Translations under genes and position numbers: made by a program
Notes under the pieces: generated by a model
Database searches by the model: none
What the model was told of the DNA's origin: nothing
What the model saw: the letters and a program-made list of their open reading frames with translations, nothing else
Assembly (NCBI GenBank): GCA_031285565.1
Contig: JAITVY010000077.1
Coordinates: forward strand, 27,508 to 91,507
DNA: 64,000 nucleotides
Reading direction: 5' to 3'
Source of the DNA: Tannerella sp.
Lineage (GTDB): Bacteria; Bacteroidota; Bacteroidia; Bacteroidales; Tannerellaceae
Shown: positions 60,397 through 64,000 of the stretch, piece by piece
How the letters are laid out: every line of letters starts with the position of its first letter
Numbering within the stretch: the stretch's first letter is position 1

Positions 60397-61419
60397 CTAT
60401 TTTACATAAACTTTATATGATCCGTATTTCGTACGGATTATATAAAGTCCTCTTGGTAACCGAATTGACACCGGTTCACCTACTTCAATCCACTGCGACA
60501 TAACTAATTGCCCTTCTAATGAATAGATGGCTATTTCTGAGCTTTTTAATAATTCAACCATTAAGGCACCATACGTCCCATATACTTTATCTTTATCTAT
60601 TACCGGTTCATTAGCCGATGTCGGTGAAAATATATAACTAGATTGGCTCGAACCCATAAATACCCATTCATCCAATTCCTTTTTATAATGCTTTATTTCA
60701 GAAATATAACCAGATTCCTCTTCGAAAATAAATTCCGTACGTTCATCTCCTTCCGTTTTAATATAGCCATGGTCCGTATAGGTATATAAAACATCCCCTC
60801 CCCGGGTCAAACGGCTTTGCTTATCATAAACATATTCAATCACACCATCATCTTCATACTCCGCCACATAACCACTATCCGTATATTGAATCCGGCAGAT
60901 AACAGAAGAAGTAGAAGCTCCATTTCTTATACTCTCTGAAGTAATTACATTTGCCTCATAATCATACAATATAATCTCACCCTCTTCATGTATTGTAGAA
61001 CGGCTATATCCGCTCGTTATGGATAAGATGCGCCCCTGCTCATCATATTTAAAATCAGTAAATGTACCTGACAGAAATTCCCATGCTTGCAACTTCCCGT
61101 CAATAGAATATTTTAAGATTTGAGGTATGTTCACACAGCCGCCTCCATCGATAGTATCAATTAAACCTCCCGGATCGTGATGATAAATAGTGATGCCATC
61201 ATCATAATCATCCATACAAGTACCACTACCATTGGGAATAAGCTGCCCATTGGCATCAAATTTCTTATATACTTCTTTGTCGGCCAACATTCGTTTATCC
61301 AGAAACATTCCGGAAAAAGGAGTCTTCTGAATATAAGAAGGATGAGGCAACTCAAATCTTTTGGCAAAAATACAGGTAGCCGATAAAATAAAAACAGATA
61401 AAAATATAAGGTATCTCAT
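60397..61419 (-). CDS. secreted YD-repeat-like protein with T9SS C-terminal domain
   Basis: The 340-residue product has a signal peptide (MRYLIFLSVFILSATCIFA). Central strands with a tyrosine-aspartate pattern (FKYDEQGRILSITSGYS; EYVYDKQSRLTRGGDVLYTY) resemble RHS/YD repeats. The last ~70 residues form a type A sorting domain (IAIYSLEGQLVMSQWIEVGE, RLPRGLYIIRTKYGSYKVYVK-like end). So it is probably exported by the T9SS whose genes lie at 0-23 kb. The function of the YD-like part is unknown. The frameshifted C10 protease lies upstream on the same strand, 6 bp away, suggesting an old operon. Confidence 0.78.
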   Translation of the reverse strand: MRYLIFLSVFILSATCIFAKRFELPHPSYIQKTPFSGMFLDKRMLADKEVYKKFDANGQLIPNGSGTCMDDYDDGITIYHHDPGGLIDTIDGGGCVNIPQILKYSIDGKLQAWEFLSGTFTDFKYDEQGRILSITSGYSRSTIHEEGEIILYDYEANVITSESIRNGASTSSVICRIQYTDSGYVAEYEDDGVIEYVYDKQSRLTRGGDVLYTYTDHGYIKTEGDERTEFIFEEESGYISEIKHYKKELDEWVFMGSSQSSYIFSPTSANEPVIDKDKVYGTYGALMVELLKSSEIAIYSLEGQLVMSQWIEVGEPVSIRLPRGLYIIRTKYGSYKVYVK

Positions 61420-61425
61420 AATAAT

Positions 61426-62758
61426 TTATGGTTTTACAGTGCTTGTTGCACCCGGGTTACTTGGATTAGGACGTATATTATAGATGATTTCCGTTTCATA
61501 TACATAAGGCATAATATCCGTTGCTTCATGGTTTAAAAAAATAGAATTATAGTACCATCCATTGTTATATGTTCCATTTCCATATACAATATGTATATTT
61601 GCACAATTCGGAGAATTAGGATCAATCACTCCATCTACAACCCATGCATGTCCATAATATTTCTCTTTTCCATTTTCCAGAACTTTCCTACATGCATGCA
61701 TATAAACCAGGTCTACCACTATTTATTTCACTATCAACCCTCTGTATTGTATTCTGTATATAACCCATATAAGATACGGCGTAATAACCCATAGATTGAA
61801 ATGCTTCTGGCAAATATCCGAAACGATATGATACCACAGAATTACCACAGGCATATATAACCCCGCATCTATAGCCTACCTCCGCACATAAATTTGAGAT
61901 GGTATTATCCGGAGTTAATGAACTCATATATTGTCCGTCTTTTTGCCCATATATATATGGGTTTACGGTAACAAATGTGCCGTTGTCACTTGATAATGAC
62001 GCTCTCCTTACATAACAACCGCGGCGTGGCCATTGGTGATATGCCATTATCTGAGCACCAGCAAGAGCGACACATCCTACAGGAGTATGAGAATTCGCAG
62101 TAGGACATAATGGAGTCAATGAATTCGCTGGAGCAGCACCTCCATGCCAATCTAGGAAATCGTTTAAAAGAGTCATTTTTCCTTTTGTAAAACAAACTGG
62201 TTCTCCTATCGGAATACTACCGGCATTTGTCGAAACTTTATCTTCTCTATTATTCTCTGCTTCCAGAATTGACCTTTGGATATAATTATCAATAAGATCC
62301 ATTAACACCCCATTATCATCTAATGCATTTTCATTAAAAGAGCTATTATCAGAATAAGCAATAACACGATTTTTTACACGATTATCGCCTACTAGTAAAA
62401 GGAATCCTTTGGTTCCCATTTCCGAAGTATAATCTACATTATATAATGGAACATCTTCTTTCAGAGAACCTCTCTTCATTACATTTCTGGCAGATATTCC
62501 CCTATCTATTTTTCTGATTGTGTATTTAACGTCACTTATCACTCCTTGGTCTTCAGAAAGCATCTCTTTATATAGATCTGCTACCTGAACAATATCACTT
62601 ACACTCAATGCATATACGTTAATAGTAGATGCCGGATCATCTTTAATTGCAGCAATCTTCACATCCTCCATGTAAATGATATTATTATCCACATTATCAC
62701 AAGAGGCAAAATTCATTAAAGCGATTATAAGTAAGGCTCTCAAACAGTTCTTTTTCAT
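61426..62758 (-). pseudogene. frameshifted C10-family (streptopain-like) cysteine protease lipoprotein
   Basis: From the ATG at 62758 the frame encodes a lipoprotein signal with Cys20 (MKKNCLRALLIIALMNFASC) and a Spi-type propeptide at about 25-190. The N-terminal half of the protease domain follows, with nucleophile Cys in TPVGCVALAGAQIMAYHQWP. It then runs into a TAG after SGRPGLYACM at about 61700. The catalytic-His half (YYGHAWVVDGVIDPNS) continues in another frame from about 61719 to the stop at 61426. Homology-wise the join should read INSGRPVYMHACRK, so one extra base lies in CCTGGTTT at about 61713-61718. Both active-site residues are therefore on separate frames; the gene is broken unless the base is an assembly error. 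Confidence 0.85.
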
Positions 62759-62795
62759 GGTAAATAATATTAAGATTTCACAATTTACACTATTA

Positions 62796-62803
62796 CAAAT
62801 ATA
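62796..62803 (-). promoter_or_regulatory. -7 box for the C10 protease gene
   Basis: Minus-strand TATATTTG followed by TAATAG, 37 bp before the ATG at 62758. Confidence 0.55.
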
Positions 62804-62862
62804 AATATAATATATCAATAATAAAAAAATATTAAATAAAAAAGAGAATATTCGCTTCTCAC

Positions 62863-62942
62863 AAATCGAGTAGGAGGAAAACGCAGTAGTATTCTTCCTA
62901 CTTTCGTTTTCCGACCTCTCACACCACCGGACAAGCAGTTCC
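62863..62942 (-). other. 3' end of a group II intron (degenerate domains V/VI)
   Basis: Downstream of the reverse transcriptase stop, the minus strand reads GGTGTGAGAGG, then a G/A-rich hairpin (GGAAAACGAAAGTAGGA... TCCTCCTACTC), and ends CCTACTCGATT. This is the usual 3' terminus pattern (GTGAGAGG...CCTACTCGAT) of bacterial group II introns as I recall them. The canonical 34-nt domain V is not recognisable in full, only GGAACTGCTTGTCCGGTGG, so the ribozyme is probably inactive. Confidence 0.55.
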
Positions 62943-63911
62943 TTATCTACGATGCAATTTACTGTAATAATCCATCAGGGTAGGATATCCCGCCAGCTTC
63001 ATCTTGTCATTATTCATTGCCGCATTCAATATTACACTACCTGCTATACGCCAATAACCAAGGCGAGTATTAGCATATTGCCAGGCATTGTTTTGGCTGA
63101 TGCCACTTTTCTGCAAATTTTCAAACCTTGTCTTGACTTTCTTCCAACATTTCCATGCACACATGCGGATCCGACGACGAAGCCATTCATCTATACGTTT
63201 CAGACGATTCTGCATGTCTGCCAATTGAAAGTATTCTATCCACCCACGTATTAACTGATGAAGCTTGGCTTTGCGCTTATCATATCCCATGCCATTGCTT
63301 CTTCCAGTCAACTCTTTCAAGCGAGTTTTCAATTTAAGATAACTTTTAGGATGGACAGATAAACGGCACTCTCCTTTTTGTACATAAAAGGAGTAACCCA
63401 GATACTTCATTCCACGAGCATAACCAACCTGTGTTTTACCGGCATTCACTTTTAGATAAAGAGTCTTTTCGATAAAGGTTGTTATGCTCTTCTTTACACG
63501 CACGGCAGATCGTTTACTCTTACAGAAAATCATACAGTCATCGCAGTAACGTACGAATTTATGACCACGACGTTCCAATTCCTTATCCAACTCGTTCAGC
63601 ATTATGTTTCCCAATAAGGGACTTAGGGGGCCGCCTTGGACAGTGCCCTGAACACGGCTTTCGTAGTGATCACCTACCATTACCCCAGAGAGTAGGTATT
63701 TATGGATGAGCGAAACAACACGACCATCCTTTACGCTACGGGACAAAATCTCTATCAGCTTACTGTGGTTAACCGTGTCGAAGAACTTTTCCAAGTCCAA
63801 GTCTACACAGTAGTTATTACCGCTACATATATAGGATTGGGCGCGCAGCAAGGCTTGGTAAGCACTGCGTTTTGGGCGAAAGCTGTAAATATTACTTAGG
63901 AAGTAGTCCAC
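62943..63911 (-). pseudogene. 5'-truncated group II intron reverse transcriptase/maturase
   Basis: The 322-residue frame covers RT motifs from about RT2 on. SFRPKRSAYQALLRAQSYIC corresponds to the GFRPxRSxHxA motif. Then come YCVDLDLEKFFDTVNHSKL, VQGTVQGGPLSPLLGNIMLN and the catalytic RYCDDCMIF (YCDD variant of YADD). The maturase domain X follows (IRGWIEYFQLADMQNRLKRI; LGYWRIAGS). The usual first ~90-100 residues (RT0-RT1) are missing although 89 bp of other sequence lie upstream in the window (63912-64000, A/T-rich, no frame matching an RT). So the gene is truncated, not cut by the window edge. It may be a fragment left after recombination or insertion. Confidence 0.8.
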
Positions 63912-64000
63912 ATTTCAATCGAAAAGTATACCACTTATAAACCGGAATGAAAAAAAAGTTCGTTCCATAAAAATGATAAGTATGTATACAAAACAAGAAA

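Overview
The window comes from a member of the Bacteroidetes, most likely order Bacteroidales. Three things point there. Type IX secretion (T9SS) genes are present: gldM/porM, gldN/porN, a porE-like OmpA lipoprotein, porZ, and cargo with T9SS C-terminal sorting domains. Many starts are preceded by the Bacteroides-type -7 box TAnnTTTG, and Shine-Dalgarno sequences are mostly absent. Family content fits as well: an S46 dipeptidyl-peptidase, DUF4286, a GTPase-defective EF-G paralogue, a C10 protease and a LytS/LytTR pair. T9SS plus a DPP11-like peptidase suggests a Porphyromonadaceae, Tannerellaceae or Dysgonomonadaceae relative; the species cannot be fixed from the window.

Layout. 0-9 kb: porM-porN, a membrane-anchored serine hydrolase, an M48 protease, then porE and queA on the minus strand. 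9.6-24.4 kb: a DUF2027/Smr protein, a CYTH protein, a DPP11-type peptidase, a large secreted anchor-L protein, leuS-yitT, rdgB, porZ, tRNA-Ala, DUF4286 and ruvC. 24.5-37.4 kb: gdhA, a REC/PEP-pyruvate-binding protein, ansA, a MurU-like/AmgK-RapZ-like sugar-salvage pair, the EF-G2-like factor, a CE15-like esterase and hemW. 37.5-45.2 kb: a zeta-type kinase with a 51-aa partner, then a tolC-hlyD-ABC ATPase-permease efflux operon followed by a sensor kinase and LytTR regulator. 45.6-50.4 kb: small secreted and membrane proteins, class I fumarase, tRNA-Trp and a family-9 carbohydrate-binding-like protein.

50.4-60.3 kb is an accessory block. A TPR/HTH regulator diverges from a WG-repeat gene. Next come an unrecognised 739-aa beta-rich protein and three adjacent genes sharing one beta-helix-like (bactofilin-like) module fused to different partners (ankyrin, none, WGR/WG). 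Three small proteins of unknown function complete it. An identical palindromic 14-mer lies in front of the regulator/WG pair and in front of the 739-aa gene. This block is the best candidate for an undescribed system. 60.4-64 kb is decaying: a T9SS cargo protein, a frameshifted C10 protease and a 5'-truncated group II intron reverse transcriptase.

The intergenic DNA holds several repeat families: a promoter-bearing ~80-bp repeat before leuS and fumarase; a ~110-bp leader shared by two unrelated genes; a CCCCTGAAGGGG repeat after three minus-strand stop codons; AATTGTC-type repeats inside the efflux operon; and a long imperfect hairpin near tRNA-Trp.

Starts were moved from the longest reading frame where a signal peptide, lipobox or known family N-terminus made a later ATG more likely; this is stated per gene.
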